NCBI RefSeq assembly: GCF_024220515.1
Contig: NZ_JAMXOT010000073.1
Span: forward strand, 1 to 40,539
From: Oscillatoria sp. HE19RPO
Lineage (GTDB): Bacteria > Cyanobacteriota > Cyanobacteriia > Cyanobacteriales > Laspinemataceae
Direction: 5' to 3'
DNA: 40,539 bases
The notes below the pieces were generated by a model, which did no database searches, was not told the origin of the DNA, and saw only the letters and a program-made list of their open reading frames with translations. The translations under genes were made by a program, and so were the position numbers. This document shows, in pieces, positions 9,017 to 17,715 of the stretch (position 1 is the first letter of the stretch; each line of letters begins with the position of its first letter).

Positions 9017-9106
9017 CCCATCCTCCCCTAGCCTGAAATTGCAATTTGCGGCACAATGATAAGGAATAGGACCTATCTTTATTTGCTTTGAGAACCCTCG
9101 ATAACC

Positions 9107-10396
9107 ATGCCCTTACAGCAGCTTACTCGCAAAACACCTGTTACTTCCGGATCGGAATCGGCTTTTGATTATGATGTGGCGATCGCCGGTGGTGGAATTG
9201 CTGGGACAACTTTAGCCGCCTCTTTAAAAGATTCCGGATTAAAAGTTGTGCTAATTGAGGCATTGCCTCCTTCCGTTGCCGCTTCCCGAAATCAAGTCTA
9301 TGCTTTGTCCCTGTTGTCCGGGCAAATTTTCCAGGCGGTGGGGGTGTGGGAGAAGATTTTACCGAATATTACCCCGTTTAATCAAATTAGTCTCTCCGAT
9401 TCAGGACAAGAAGGGGTGCGCTTTCAACCGGGAGATTTAGGTCGAGACACCCTCGGTTATGTGGGGGAACATCAGGTATTACTCTCGGCGTTGCAGGATT
9501 TTCTCACCGATTGTTCTAATGTCACATGGAACTGTCCGGCGGAGGTTTTGGGAGTGGACTACCAACCCGATGGCGTGGTGGTAGAAGTTCACTCAAGGGT
9601 TGAGGAAAACCCCGAAACCCAACGAATTCGCACCCGGGTGTTAATTGCTGCGGATGGGGTGCGATCGCGGATTCGGGAAGCAGCCGGCATCAAAACTCGC
9701 GGTTGGAAATATTGGCAATCTTGTATTACAGTCCAAGTTAAACCGGAAAAACCTCACGGCAATATTGCTTACGAACGATTTTGGCCCAGCGGACCCTTTG
9801 CCATTTTACCCCTGACTGAAAATCGCTGTAATATTGTTTGGACTGCACCCCATGAAGAAGCCAAAGCCTTAGCTGCCTTGGATGAGGCGGAATTTTTAGG
9901 GGAACTCCAGAAACGGTATGGCGAACAAATGGGACGAGTCCAACCCATTAGCGATCGCCGGGTGTTTTCCGTGCAACTGATGCAAAGCAGTCGCTATGTG
10001 CAACCCCGCCTTGCCTTAATTGGAGATGCGGCCCATTGTTGCCATCCCGTGGGGGGACAAGGGCAAAATTTGGGGATTCGAGATGCAGCGGCGATCGCCG
10101 AAATTCTCACCCAAGCGCATCAACGGGGAGAAGATATCGGGTCCCTGGGAGTCCTCAAACGATATGAACGGTGGCGAAAACTGGAAAATCTCACTATTCT
10201 AGGATTTACTGACCTGCTCGATCGCCTCTTTTCTAATCAATTCTTACCAGCAGTTATCCTCCGTCATCTCGGATTATGGGGATTGCGAACCCTTCCCCCA
10301 GTCAAGCAGTTCGCCCTCCGATTAATGACAGGACAACTGGGACGACATCCTGAAACCGTGAAAGCGTTATCCGTCCCATCCAGTTCATCCTTGTGA
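9107..10396 (+). CDS. FAD-dependent hydroxylase, UbiH/COQ6 family
   Basis: A 429-aa flavoprotein monooxygenase of the UbiH/UbiF/COQ6 group. The N-terminal dinucleotide-binding motif is GGGIAG at residues 28-33. The middle motif with aspartate (VLIAADGVRSRIREAAGI) and the FAD-ribityl motif IGDAAHCCHPVGGQGQNLGI around residues 304-323 are both intact. In bacteria such enzymes hydroxylate the quinone ring; cyanobacterial members are usually annotated as 2-octaprenyl-6-methoxyphenol hydroxylase-like, but since these organisms make plastoquinone rather than ubiquinone the true substrate is uncertain. It lies alone between a repeat array and the convergent M23 gene. The ATG at 9107 gives a normal family length. 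Confidence 0.9.
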   Translation: MPLQQLTRKTPVTSGSESAFDYDVAIAGGGIAGTTLAASLKDSGLKVVLIEALPPSVAASRNQVYALSLLSGQIFQAVGVWEKILPNITPFNQISLSDSGQEGVRFQPGDLGRDTLGYVGEHQVLLSALQDFLTDCSNVTWNCPAEVLGVDYQPDGVVVEVHSRVEENPETQRIRTRVLIAADGVRSRIREAAGIKTRGWKYWQSCITVQVKPEKPHGNIAYERFWPSGPFAILPLTENRCNIVWTAPHEEAKALAALDEAEFLGELQKRYGEQMGRVQPISDRRVFSVQLMQSSRYVQPRLALIGDAAHCCHPVGGQGQNLGIRDAAAIAEILTQAHQRGEDIGSLGVLKRYERWRKLENLTILGFTDLLDRLFSNQFLPAVILRHLGLWGLRTLPPVKQFALRLMTGQLGRHPETVKALSVPSSSSL

Positions 10397-10411
10397 GGGG
10401 ACACAAACGAA

Positions 10412-10434
10412 AGGACACGGCAATGCCGTGTCCT
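10412..10434. repeat. Gene-end palindrome (GGACACGGCA type)
   Basis: A perfect 11-bp inverted repeat, AGGACACGGCA / TGCCGTGTCCT around one base, between the convergent FAD hydroxylase and M23 genes. Against the copy at 5530-5550, one base pair in each arm is changed in a compensated way (A-T to C-G). A shared bidirectional terminator or mRNA 3'-end hairpin is plausible. Confidence 0.7.
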
Positions 10435-10491
10435 CAATCACCCTGCCACCCTGGAAAAATGCTGATCCCTGACGCTGTTGCCCTTAAAACT

Positions 10492-12342
10492 TCACCGCGA
10501 ATAGACCGCTTGTCCTACCGTAGAATCGACGCGCAGTTTCTGACGATCGCCAGGAAGATAGGCTAACGGATCCGCTGCATCAGTACCCGGAGGATAAAGC
10601 TCAAAATGTAAGTGAGGACCCGTACTATTGCCCGTACTACCCATTTCTGCAATCAGTTGACCTTGAATCACTTCCTGACCCGGGCTGACCAAAATGCGAT
10701 GATTGTGAGCGTAGCGAGTGAGACTGCCATCGGGATGCTCAATTTCCACTAAGTTTCCATATCCGCCCGAATTCCAGCCCGCAAAGGTGACAATGCCAGT
10801 TGCTGCCGCCATAATCGGTGTACCAATCGGTCCAGCAATATCAATCCCCTTGTGCATTCGTCCCCAGCGCATTCCGAAACCGGAGGTAAAGACGCCTCTG
10901 GCAGGCCACATATAGCCTTGAAAGAGTTCAGCGGGTTCTGGAAGATAGGAACCGGCTGCGGCTAGAGGGGGCAGTTCTGGAACCGGGGAGGGAGTCGCTT
11001 GAATTCTGCCGCGTAAGGTTTCCAAACGGAGGCTGATGCTGTTTTCCAGGGGGTCTGGGGACGCTTCAGAGAGGGTAGGGGTGACGGGACGAGGGGGTAA
11101 CAGGGCGTTGAGGCTTTCCGAGGGGTCGGATCGGCCTTCCCAAGTGGGTTGAAAGCGATCGCCAACGGTCACCGTCTCATCCGTGGGAACCGCTTGGGAG
11201 TCGAGATCCAAGGAAGGTTCGAGAGGGGTTTCGGTCATGGCAAATCCCTCTCCCCCAATCCCCCAAAGGTTACTGGGTGGGAAGAATCGGGACTCGACGG
11301 CGGGGCGATCGTTCTGATGGAAGTTCTCCAGAGAGTCATCCGGATTCTCATGGGTTTCTGGGGATTGAGGAAACAGAGTGACCGCGCTTTCTGCGGGTAA
11401 GGGGGGAAACAGGGATGCAGTTATTTCCGGACTTTCCCCGGTGGGGGTTAAAGATTGAGACTCAGAAACCGGGGGAACCGAGGTTCCGGAGGATTCTGCC
11501 TCGACGATCGCCAGGGCCTGGTAAATAAAAGCGGCGACTTCCCCACGGGTAGCGATGCGATCGGGATTGGAAAACCAGTCATTCGGAGTTGTCCCTCCAT
11601 AAAGATGCTGATGCTGTTCCAGTTTCTGCAAGAGGAGAATCGCCCCCGCTAGGGGTGCTTGTGCATAGGGGGGAATAGATGCCGATGATGAAAAATAAGT
11701 GTCTACATTTCCCAGGATGTCCCTGGGGGGTTTTAAGTTTAAGCCCTTGACTAGGGCGACTAACACTTGCAATCGGGGAAGCGGTTGGTTGGGTTCAAAC
11801 CCTTGGGTGGGATCTCCTCCCATCCATTCTCTGAACGATGCGAGGGCGATCGCCCTTTGTGCCCAGTCATCCTCCGAAACCTCTCCACTCAATGACTCAT
11901 CCTCCCCGAGATAACGGTCTGGGAAGGCTCGTTGCAGCACTGTCGCAAATTGCGCTTGGGTCATCGCTGCATCGGGTTGAAAACTCCCATCGGGGAAGCC
12001 GAAAATAATTCCCTGCGCTTGCAGCACTTCAATAAATTCTCGGGCCCAGTGACCTTCTAGGTCGGTTAATGGCATTTGAGGCTCCAAAGAGGCCCTCAAA
12101 GTCGGATCGCCAGGATTGAAGTCAGTGAGACTCGGATCCAGGGTTTTGTCCCGATCGCCCGGGGTGACTGCCGCATAGTGTTGTAATGCATCCTCGCCAG
12201 GGTGGTGAGGATCGCGGACTTCATTACTCGCAGGGGATGCCAGTGCTGGGGACCTTCCACCGGGACTGACACTGGCATCTTGGATTAAATCCGCTGTAAC
12301 AATGGCCGCTAAAGTGCCAATTGCAAGCTGTTGAATGTTCAT
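10492..12342 (-). CDS. Exported M23 peptidase with three SLH domains
   Basis: A 616-aa cell-envelope peptidoglycan hydrolase. The first ~25 residues resemble a weak signal sequence. Three S-layer-homology-like modules follow (about 92-140, 155-205, 224-280); the first has the classic pattern LTDLEGHWA...GFPDGSFQPDA. A proline/serine-rich linker spans about 285-475. The C-terminal lysostaphin/LytM-type M23 domain retains its zinc ligands H497 and D501 (HKGID) and H579 (HLHFE), with the catalytic histidine in YAHNH (546/548), so it should be an active endopeptidase. SLH modules probably tether it to peptidoglycan-linked polymer (family knowledge). The start at 12342 has a strong GAGGAGG ribosome-binding site. 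A structured leader lies upstream. Confidence 0.92.
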   Translation of the reverse strand: MNIQQLAIGTLAAIVTADLIQDASVSPGGRSPALASPASNEVRDPHHPGEDALQHYAAVTPGDRDKTLDPSLTDFNPGDPTLRASLEPQMPLTDLEGHWAREFIEVLQAQGIIFGFPDGSFQPDAAMTQAQFATVLQRAFPDRYLGEDESLSGEVSEDDWAQRAIALASFREWMGGDPTQGFEPNQPLPRLQVLVALVKGLNLKPPRDILGNVDTYFSSSASIPPYAQAPLAGAILLLQKLEQHQHLYGGTTPNDWFSNPDRIATRGEVAAFIYQALAIVEAESSGTSVPPVSESQSLTPTGESPEITASLFPPLPAESAVTLFPQSPETHENPDDSLENFHQNDRPAVESRFFPPSNLWGIGGEGFAMTETPLEPSLDLDSQAVPTDETVTVGDRFQPTWEGRSDPSESLNALLPPRPVTPTLSEASPDPLENSISLRLETLRGRIQATPSPVPELPPLAAAGSYLPEPAELFQGYMWPARGVFTSGFGMRWGRMHKGIDIAGPIGTPIMAAATGIVTFAGWNSGGYGNLVEIEHPDGSLTRYAHNHRILVSPGQEVIQGQLIAEMGSTGNSTGPHLHFELYPPGTDAADPLAYLPGDRQKLRVDSTVGQAVYSR

Positions 12343-12383
12343 TGTTCGCCTCCTCAGTCGGACAAAGCGTTAAATTCAGACCC

Positions 12384-12530
12384 AATCTGGGCATAAAAAA
12401 ACCCCCCAGACCGTCCCCTGATAGGGTTCGTCATTGGGAAACGCCTTTGAAGAAAGTCGTACCCTTCAGGTGGTCGGGTCCTCTTCTGTGAACAACCGCC
12501 AGGGGTCTAGCAGAAATCACCTCGCTCACC
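12384..12530 (-). promoter_or_regulatory. Candidate structured 5' leader with terminator upstream of the M23 gene
   Basis: On the minus strand, AGACCCCTG (from 12508) can pair with CAGGGG...GTCT (12420-12408), closing a domain that contains further pairing (GAAGA/TCTTC and ACCC/GGGT). Directly after it GGGGGGTTTTTTT (12407-12395) forms a terminator-like end; AACCC at 12428-12424 can pair with GGGTT at its base. The two pairings compete for overlapping sequence, as in an attenuator. Envelope hydrolases are often under c-di-AMP (ydaO) riboswitches, but the conserved ydaO core is not convincingly present. Confidence 0.4.
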
Positions 12531-13147
12531 TAAATTAGGGTTATCTCTTGGTCATCAATCCTGCCGATCCCGTGTTTCTACGGAATTTCCCGATCGACTC
12601 AGGTTAATCCCTGAAGAATATTGCAATCTAAATGCCGTTTTAGGGAACCGAAATTCCGCAAAACGGGTCTTCTTGCAACATTCCCTCTTTTATGGGAAAT
12701 GCAGGCGATCGCTCGATCAAACCGGGTACTTATTCAAGCTCTATACTCAGATTCCAACCCCCAATCCGTACAGTTTTATAAATTAATTTTCCTGAAAATC
12801 ATTTTCGGGGGTTTTTTTGCGGTGAAAATTCAAGGTTTGAGAAATCTTAAGAATTAATTAAACTGCACTTTTTTGAAAAAAAATCATTGCATCTTCAACA
12901 GAACCAAAAAGTAGTAGGTCCCAGCAGGAAATCAGCTATTTTCTCTAAAAACAAGAGCCGTTACAGCGGTGATCCGACCCCTTATGCTTGAGAGTAGTTG
13001 TTGCTACAATTACAACCACAACTATCCCGACTTGTTTCAAAGGTCCCCCTCAGCGGTGTGAACTTTAAACTACAAAAAGCGAAGGGATAACCCAGTCTGT
13101 TTTCCTCTAGGGAATGGCAAAATAAGGACAACTAAAATCGACTTTCG
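12531..13147. other. Intergenic region between divergent M23 and MscS genes
   Basis: The region between the divergent genes is AT-rich in the middle (12780-12900) and must hold both promoters. A small GCCGTTACAGCGG hairpin lies near 12957-12970. A 78-residue frame at 12621-12857 has no recognisable features and I do not call it. Nothing else stands out. Confidence 0.4.
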
Positions 13148-14935
13148 ATGTCCGGTGAGTCCAAAATCAAGCCATTGAGCTTCCTCGTGAAACCAAGAAG
13201 AACCGTTAATCCCTCCCGAATTGGGAACTTTCAACCCCGGTTCAGGGCAACCATCATCCCCTTGCTTGCCCTGATCGGACTCCTGTCCCTAACTCCGATT
13301 CACAGTGCTGGAGCCACCGGAAACCTTTCCCCTCTGAAGTGGGTTGCGCCAGTGGGACAGTTCCAGGAGGCGATCGCCACGGTCCCACCCGAACCCTACA
13401 TCGCCCAATTCCGCTCGGAATGGCTCAATCAGGAACTCCAACAAGCACAAGCTGCCGTGAGCTTGGATGGCAGACGCCTGTTCTTTGTCACTCGTGCAGG
13501 GGAATATCCCGCCGATGTTCGCGCCAACGTGATTGAAACTCAGCTCCAATCCGTTGCAGATTCGGCCATGCCCTTTGAACTAGAGGTGCGCGAAACGAAT
13601 CAACTGCCTGCCATTTACCTCAACGATCGCCTCTTAGTCACCGTCACTGCCGGGGATACGGAGGATAACTTCACCCCCCAAGCTCAAGCTGAAGTTTGGA
13701 TGCGGGATATTCAAGAGGCCCTAGAACAAGCCAGAAGAGAACGGCAGGGTCGATTTATCCAGCGATCGCTGATTCACGCCATTGCCATTATCATCGCCAT
13801 CTTGGTCCTAAATCGCGGATTAACCCAACTGTGGCGACGGTATCGCCAACCCTTACGCGATCGCCTCAGAGGTACAAACTCCGAGGGAGAAACCGACAAC
13901 TCCATCGGGGCGATCGATGTGTTATTCACCCTCCTCGGAACACTCTTTCGCATCGTCTTGGCAGGGGGGACCCTTCTTTATATTGCCAACCTCTTCCCCT
14001 TAAGCCGACAATGGAGCTACCAGATCACCACCGTCCTGATTACCTCCTTTACCACCCCCATTATCACCCTGACCGAACGCTCTTACAACGTCATCGATCT
14101 GCTGATGATCGCCGCGATGCTAATTGCCGTAGTCGCTGTATCCGGAATGGCAACCAATGCCTTGCGATCGCGGGTTTTGCGTCTCGCCGGACTAAATCGC
14201 GGTGCAGAAGAAGCCATCTCCATCATCACCAAATACTCCTTAATCATCATCGGCAGCGTCGTCCTTCTGCAACTCTGGGGACTAGATATCACCTCCCTCA
14301 CCATCGTTGCTAGTGCCCTAGGTGTAGGGATTGGTTTCGGGTTTCAGGATATCGCCAAAAACTTTGGCAGTGGCATCGTTCTGGTTTTTGAGCGTCGCAT
14401 TCAAGTCGGGGATTTTGTCGAAGTCGGGGAATATGTCGGCACTGTTGAGCGCATCGGGGGTCGCAGTACCACTATCCAAACCTTAGACCGGATTTTTATC
14501 ATTGTGCCGAATTCCAAGTTTTTGGAAACCGAGGTGATTAACTGGTCCCACCGCAATCCCGTCTCTCGATTGCATCTGCCCGTTGGCGTCGCCTATACTT
14601 CTGATGTTCGCCAGGTCGAAAATGCCCTCTTAGATGCCGCCAAGGGACATCCCGATGTCTTGCTGGTTCCCCCACCCCGGGTATTTTTCAAAGGGTTCGG
14701 CAGCAGTTCTTTAGATTTTGAACTCCTGATTTGGATCTCGGAACCGAGTCAGCAGTTTGGGATTAAAAGTGATTTGTATTTCCGGATTTTCTCCTTGCTA
14801 CACCATCTCGGGGTGGAAATTCCCTTTGCTCAACGAGATTTGCACGTTCGGTCCGGAACCTTGCCGGTGCAACTTTCCCCGGAATTGGAACAGGCATTAT
14901 TGAAATGGCTCGATCGCAATGGACATCGGAATTAG
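13148..14935 (+). CDS. MscS-family mechanosensitive channel
   Basis: A 595-aa inner-membrane channel of the MscS superfamily. A hydrophobic export segment near residues 37-55 is followed by a periplasmic region of about 140 residues. Membrane helices follow around 206-226, 258-280, 298-345 and 360-400. The conserved pore-lining and beta-domain block is clear from about residue 390: LGVGIGFGFQDIAKNFGSGI, then VGDFVEVGEYVGTVERIGGR and FIIVPNSKFLE. Glycine/alanine spacing in the pore helix is retained. Such channels relieve osmotic downshock. The protein is about twice E. coli MscS length, in line with cyanobacterial long forms carrying a periplasmic sensor. The convergent cyclase gene ends 55 bp away. 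Confidence 0.92.
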   Translation: MSGESKIKPLSFLVKPRRTVNPSRIGNFQPRFRATIIPLLALIGLLSLTPIHSAGATGNLSPLKWVAPVGQFQEAIATVPPEPYIAQFRSEWLNQELQQAQAAVSLDGRRLFFVTRAGEYPADVRANVIETQLQSVADSAMPFELEVRETNQLPAIYLNDRLLVTVTAGDTEDNFTPQAQAEVWMRDIQEALEQARRERQGRFIQRSLIHAIAIIIAILVLNRGLTQLWRRYRQPLRDRLRGTNSEGETDNSIGAIDVLFTLLGTLFRIVLAGGTLLYIANLFPLSRQWSYQITTVLITSFTTPIITLTERSYNVIDLLMIAAMLIAVVAVSGMATNALRSRVLRLAGLNRGAEEAISIITKYSLIIIGSVVLLQLWGLDITSLTIVASALGVGIGFGFQDIAKNFGSGIVLVFERRIQVGDFVEVGEYVGTVERIGGRSTTIQTLDRIFIIVPNSKFLETEVINWSHRNPVSRLHLPVGVAYTSDVRQVENALLDAAKGHPDVLLVPPPRVFFKGFGSSSLDFELLIWISEPSQQFGIKSDLYFRIFSLLHHLGVEIPFAQRDLHVRSGTLPVQLSPELEQALLKWLDRNGHRN

Positions 14936-14989
14936 AGGGAAATGTTGTGAACTCCTTGGGATCACCTCCCCTGAGAATACAGGCTATTT

Positions 14990-15697
14990 TCAAGGCAAAA
15001 ATGCCAACACCGTAGCGGGAGAACCGGAACCCTGGACCAACTGCAACGGCGCGATCGCCAGGGTTGTTCCCGTGGGAGGCAACTGGTCCAAATTTGTGAG
15101 ATTTTCCAGGACAATGCGCGGTTGTGCCAACACTTGCCGGTTGGTGGCAAAGGTGAAATCTTGTCCCCCATCGACTCCGTGTGTATCGATGCCTACGCCG
15201 CCAATTTGACGGCGATCGAGCAAAAATCGGCTAGTTTCTGGTGCAAACCCGGGAAAGTGCTGCTGGTTGATAAAGGCATCGGGGTCGGACCATTTGTTCT
15301 GCCAGCCGGTATATAATAAGACGACGGTCCCGGGAGAGATTTCTCCCTGTTGTGCTTCCCAGGCCAAGACATCAGCGCAAGTCAGGGTATAATCGGGATT
15401 CTCATCGGCCATCTCAGAGATATCGATCGCCACAGCTTTGACGATTAAGGATTCAGCAGCATAAGCCTCAATTCCTACTCCTTCGGGATAAAAACTATTG
15501 GGTGCATTCAGATGGGTGGCGCTATGTTCTCCCATCGAAAACCGGCGTAAATAATAGCCATCGGTTGTTAAGTTGGCGATCGCCTGGAACTCAACAGGAG
15601 GGTCTCCCGGCCATTGGGGGATATTCGGGGCGATCGGGTGACTCAAGTGAATTACTTGGGAATAATTAATTGTTTTAGGAGAAAATCGCGGGTTCAT
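14990..15697 (-). CDS. Cyclase-family metal-dependent hydrolase (kynurenine formamidase-like)
   Basis: A 235-aa cytoplasmic member of the cyclase family (PF04199), which includes kynurenine formamidase and polyketide-cyclase-like hydrolases. The metal-binding signature HxxTHxxxP appears as HSATHLNAP, with asparagine where many members have aspartate. The second family block is GVGIDTHGVD, and the N-terminal strand DLSHPI-type motif appears as HLSHPIAPNIPQWPGDP. The precise substrate cannot be read from sequence. The gene stands alone; there is no tryptophan-catabolism neighbour, so formamidase activity is only one option. The D-to-N change may alter metal coordination. Confidence 0.85.
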   Translation of the reverse strand: MNPRFSPKTINYSQVIHLSHPIAPNIPQWPGDPPVEFQAIANLTTDGYYLRRFSMGEHSATHLNAPNSFYPEGVGIEAYAAESLIVKAVAIDISEMADENPDYTLTCADVLAWEAQQGEISPGTVVLLYTGWQNKWSDPDAFINQQHFPGFAPETSRFLLDRRQIGGVGIDTHGVDGGQDFTFATNRQVLAQPRIVLENLTNLDQLPPTGTTLAIAPLQLVQGSGSPATVLAFLP

Positions 15698-15847
15698 GGC
15701 AATGAATGGGGGTCAAATATTCTTGCTAATCATAAGCTATCAACAAAAATTTTCTTCAGGGTAACCGGATGGAGGGGGATTGTTTGAGATATAGTGACGA
15801 GCGATTGCGATCGCCAAAGTCAAAGCTGACCATTCAATGGACCAAAA

Positions 15848-16258
15848 ATGGAGTCTATGCAAATCTCGACTTGGGTTACAGAACAATATGCAGAAACCTA
15901 CTTGCTGACTTGGTTGCTCAGTCAGGGGGAATTGTGGTGGTGCGAGGGAGAAGTTTACCAAGCCACTATTTTTCCTGATGGCGATCGTCTCCAAGCCTTC
16001 GTCCAAGATAGCGAAGAGGACGAACTGATTCAACAAATTGCTCAAAAATTGACAGACAAAGCCAGTTGGGATAGAATAGCGACTTCATTAAACCGGATTT
16101 TCAAAATTTATCGACAAGAATTGATGCACCTCCCCGTGCTTCGTTACCAACAAGAGGCAAAACTAGAAAAAAACTCGGAAAACGGCAAGAGTCCGGCCCT
16201 ACTCCAACCGGAATTTATTAATCCCTACGCGGACAGTCTAACCGGATTCAATGATTAA
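15848..16258 (+). CDS. Small acidic protein of unknown function
   Basis: I do not recognise this 136-aa protein. It begins MESMQISTWVTEQY, is rich in tryptophan and acidic residues in the first half (GELWWCEGEVYQATIFPDGD), has a helical middle (IAQKLTDKASWDRIATSLNRIF) and a polar tail. It has no signal peptide or membrane segment. The sequence is protein-like with normal codon use for the window, so I call it real. The start is either the ATG at 15848 or the ATG at 15857. It is divergent from the cyclase gene and is followed by a perfect palindrome. Confidence 0.6.
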   Translation: MESMQISTWVTEQYAETYLLTWLLSQGELWWCEGEVYQATIFPDGDRLQAFVQDSEEDELIQQIAQKLTDKASWDRIATSLNRIFKIYRQELMHLPVLRYQQEAKLEKNSENGKSPALLQPEFINPYADSLTGFND

Positions 16259-16306
16259 AAAAGCTGGATTAAATTCTGGAAAAACCTCTAGTATGCCGGT
16301 GCAATA

Positions 16307-16340
16307 AATGTAGAGGCGATTCGCGAATCGCCTCTACATT
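16307..16340. repeat. 34-bp perfect palindrome (GGCGATTCGCGAATCGCC)
   Basis: A zero-loop perfect palindrome with 17-bp arms (AATGTAGAGGCGATTCG and its complement), lying 48 bp after the small unknown gene and before the convergent DUF2157 gene. A shorter relative, GGCGATTC / GAATCGCC, is at 35922-35939. It could serve as a bidirectional terminator; a short T-run follows. Confidence 0.8.
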
Positions 16341-16391
16341 TAGGGTTTAATGTTAAAAATTGCATCAATCCTGGCTTAGATTTTTAAACAA

Positions 16392-17450
16392 TCAGGAACG
16401 CCGACGAGGTAAAATATCTCGAACACTCATCGGCAGATTGCCCACTATCAATCGCTCGATCGCCTCCTCGTTGCGCTGATATTGAATCCCGGCATAAATC
16501 ACCAACAGTCCCAACACCATGATAGTTAACGGAAACAACAAAGACCCCTGAAACGTTCGATAAGATAAATCATATAATAAATAGGAAACTCCTAGGGTTC
16601 CAAACACGATAAAAACCCGTCGATGCAACAAAACGGACAGCAAAATCAAGCCAATATTAATGAATAAATAGATCAAAGGATTCCCGTAGTAGCCCCTTCC
16701 CATGAAGCTCAGACTAAACCAAAACGACATCAAGCCAAATAAATAAAGCCAAAAGGCATAATCTTCTTCAATGCGACTTGTTTTGACATCCACCCAGTAG
16801 GCCACCATCAAACCAATTAATCCAAACCAGAAAAATACCCAATAATCTTGGTAGGACCACCAGGTTTGTCCGGTAGTATAAAAAACAATTACAGCAGTGA
16901 GATGAATGGATAAAAATCCTGAAGCTAAGGTAATCGGAGCCATCAAAAAAGGAAATTTTATAAATCTCAGGGTGATAATTCCGGCTAGAATAGTCCCTAA
17001 TTCCATTAAAATAAAACTACTTTTTTCCTGAATAAAGTAGCTGGATTGACTGTCAAAAACATATTGGAAAAGCCATGATTCTGCCTGGGTTATCAATCCC
17101 AAAATAGCCAGGGGAGTCATGCAAACTGCAATGGTAAACAGGAGTCCACCCGGGATTTTTAAATTTTGCTTAAACCAGAGAGTTTGACCGGCCAAGATAA
17201 ACAAAAAAGCGTAAAAGCAAGCTAAAAATAATAAACCCTTGCCCCCAAACTCCTCCCAAGCTAAACTCATAAACCAAGTCATCCCGGAAAGCACAATGAA
17301 GGCCCCAAAATAGTAAGCAACATTAGCGAAATTAAACTGAGGACGGTTGCTTGTCCGCTTTTGGAGTGCATTCCAAAGAGATTCTCCTTGTTCTGAGGAG
17401 AGAATTCCTTCCGAGACTGCCCAATCGATGTCCTTTTTTAAAATCTTCAT
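16392..17450 (-). CDS. DUF2157 polytopic membrane protein
   Basis: About 352 aa from the ATG at 17450. The soluble N-terminus (MKILKKDIDWAVSEGILSSE) is the typical DUF2157 opening, predicted to be a small helical cytoplasmic domain. About nine to ten hydrophobic helices follow, and the protein ends in a basic tail (RDILPRRRS). Function of the family is unknown. The frame extends upstream to 17531, but the extra hydrophobic residues precede the family's normal start, so I exclude them; neither start has a clear ribosome-binding site. Convergent with the small unknown gene. Confidence 0.8.
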   Translation of the reverse strand: MKILKKDIDWAVSEGILSSEQGESLWNALQKRTSNRPQFNFANVAYYFGAFIVLSGMTWFMSLAWEEFGGKGLLFLACFYAFLFILAGQTLWFKQNLKIPGGLLFTIAVCMTPLAILGLITQAESWLFQYVFDSQSSYFIQEKSSFILMELGTILAGIITLRFIKFPFLMAPITLASGFLSIHLTAVIVFYTTGQTWWSYQDYWVFFWFGLIGLMVAYWVDVKTSRIEEDYAFWLYLFGLMSFWFSLSFMGRGYYGNPLIYLFINIGLILLSVLLHRRVFIVFGTLGVSYLLYDLSYRTFQGSLLFPLTIMVLGLLVIYAGIQYQRNEEAIERLIVGNLPMSVRDILPRRRS

Positions 17451-17715
17451 AAAACTTGTGAAAGAAAGGGTAGATAGGTGGGTTATAACATAGATTCCAA
17501 AGAGAACCATCGGGAGCGGATGAGATGGCAAGATTGCCTTTGTAAAGGGGTGTAAAGTTCTGGCATCCCAACCGAAAAAGAGCCAAGAGTGGAAACATTA
17601 TCCGGCCAAAAGCGATCGCCCTAAACTTGGGGAGTCAGCGCCACCACAGGTCCCCATTTGTGGCGATCGCTCCCTAAAATTAAAATAAAGTTTCGCAAGA
17701 GAAATCAGGATAGTG

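Noticed and set aside
12384-12530. ydaO/yuaA (c-di-AMP) riboswitch
   Set aside because: Pieces such as AGGGTAC, CTTTC and CGAACCC resemble the consensus, but their spacing is wrong and the GUCAGCUAACCUCG block is missing. I keep it only as an unassigned structured leader.
12621-12857. 78-residue frame upstream of the MscS gene
   Set aside because: AT-rich and promoter-like sequence, no ribosome-binding site, no recognisable features.
15740-16045. 101-residue minus-strand frame opposite the small unknown gene
   Set aside because: It overlaps a more plausible plus-strand gene and has the look of a shadow frame.
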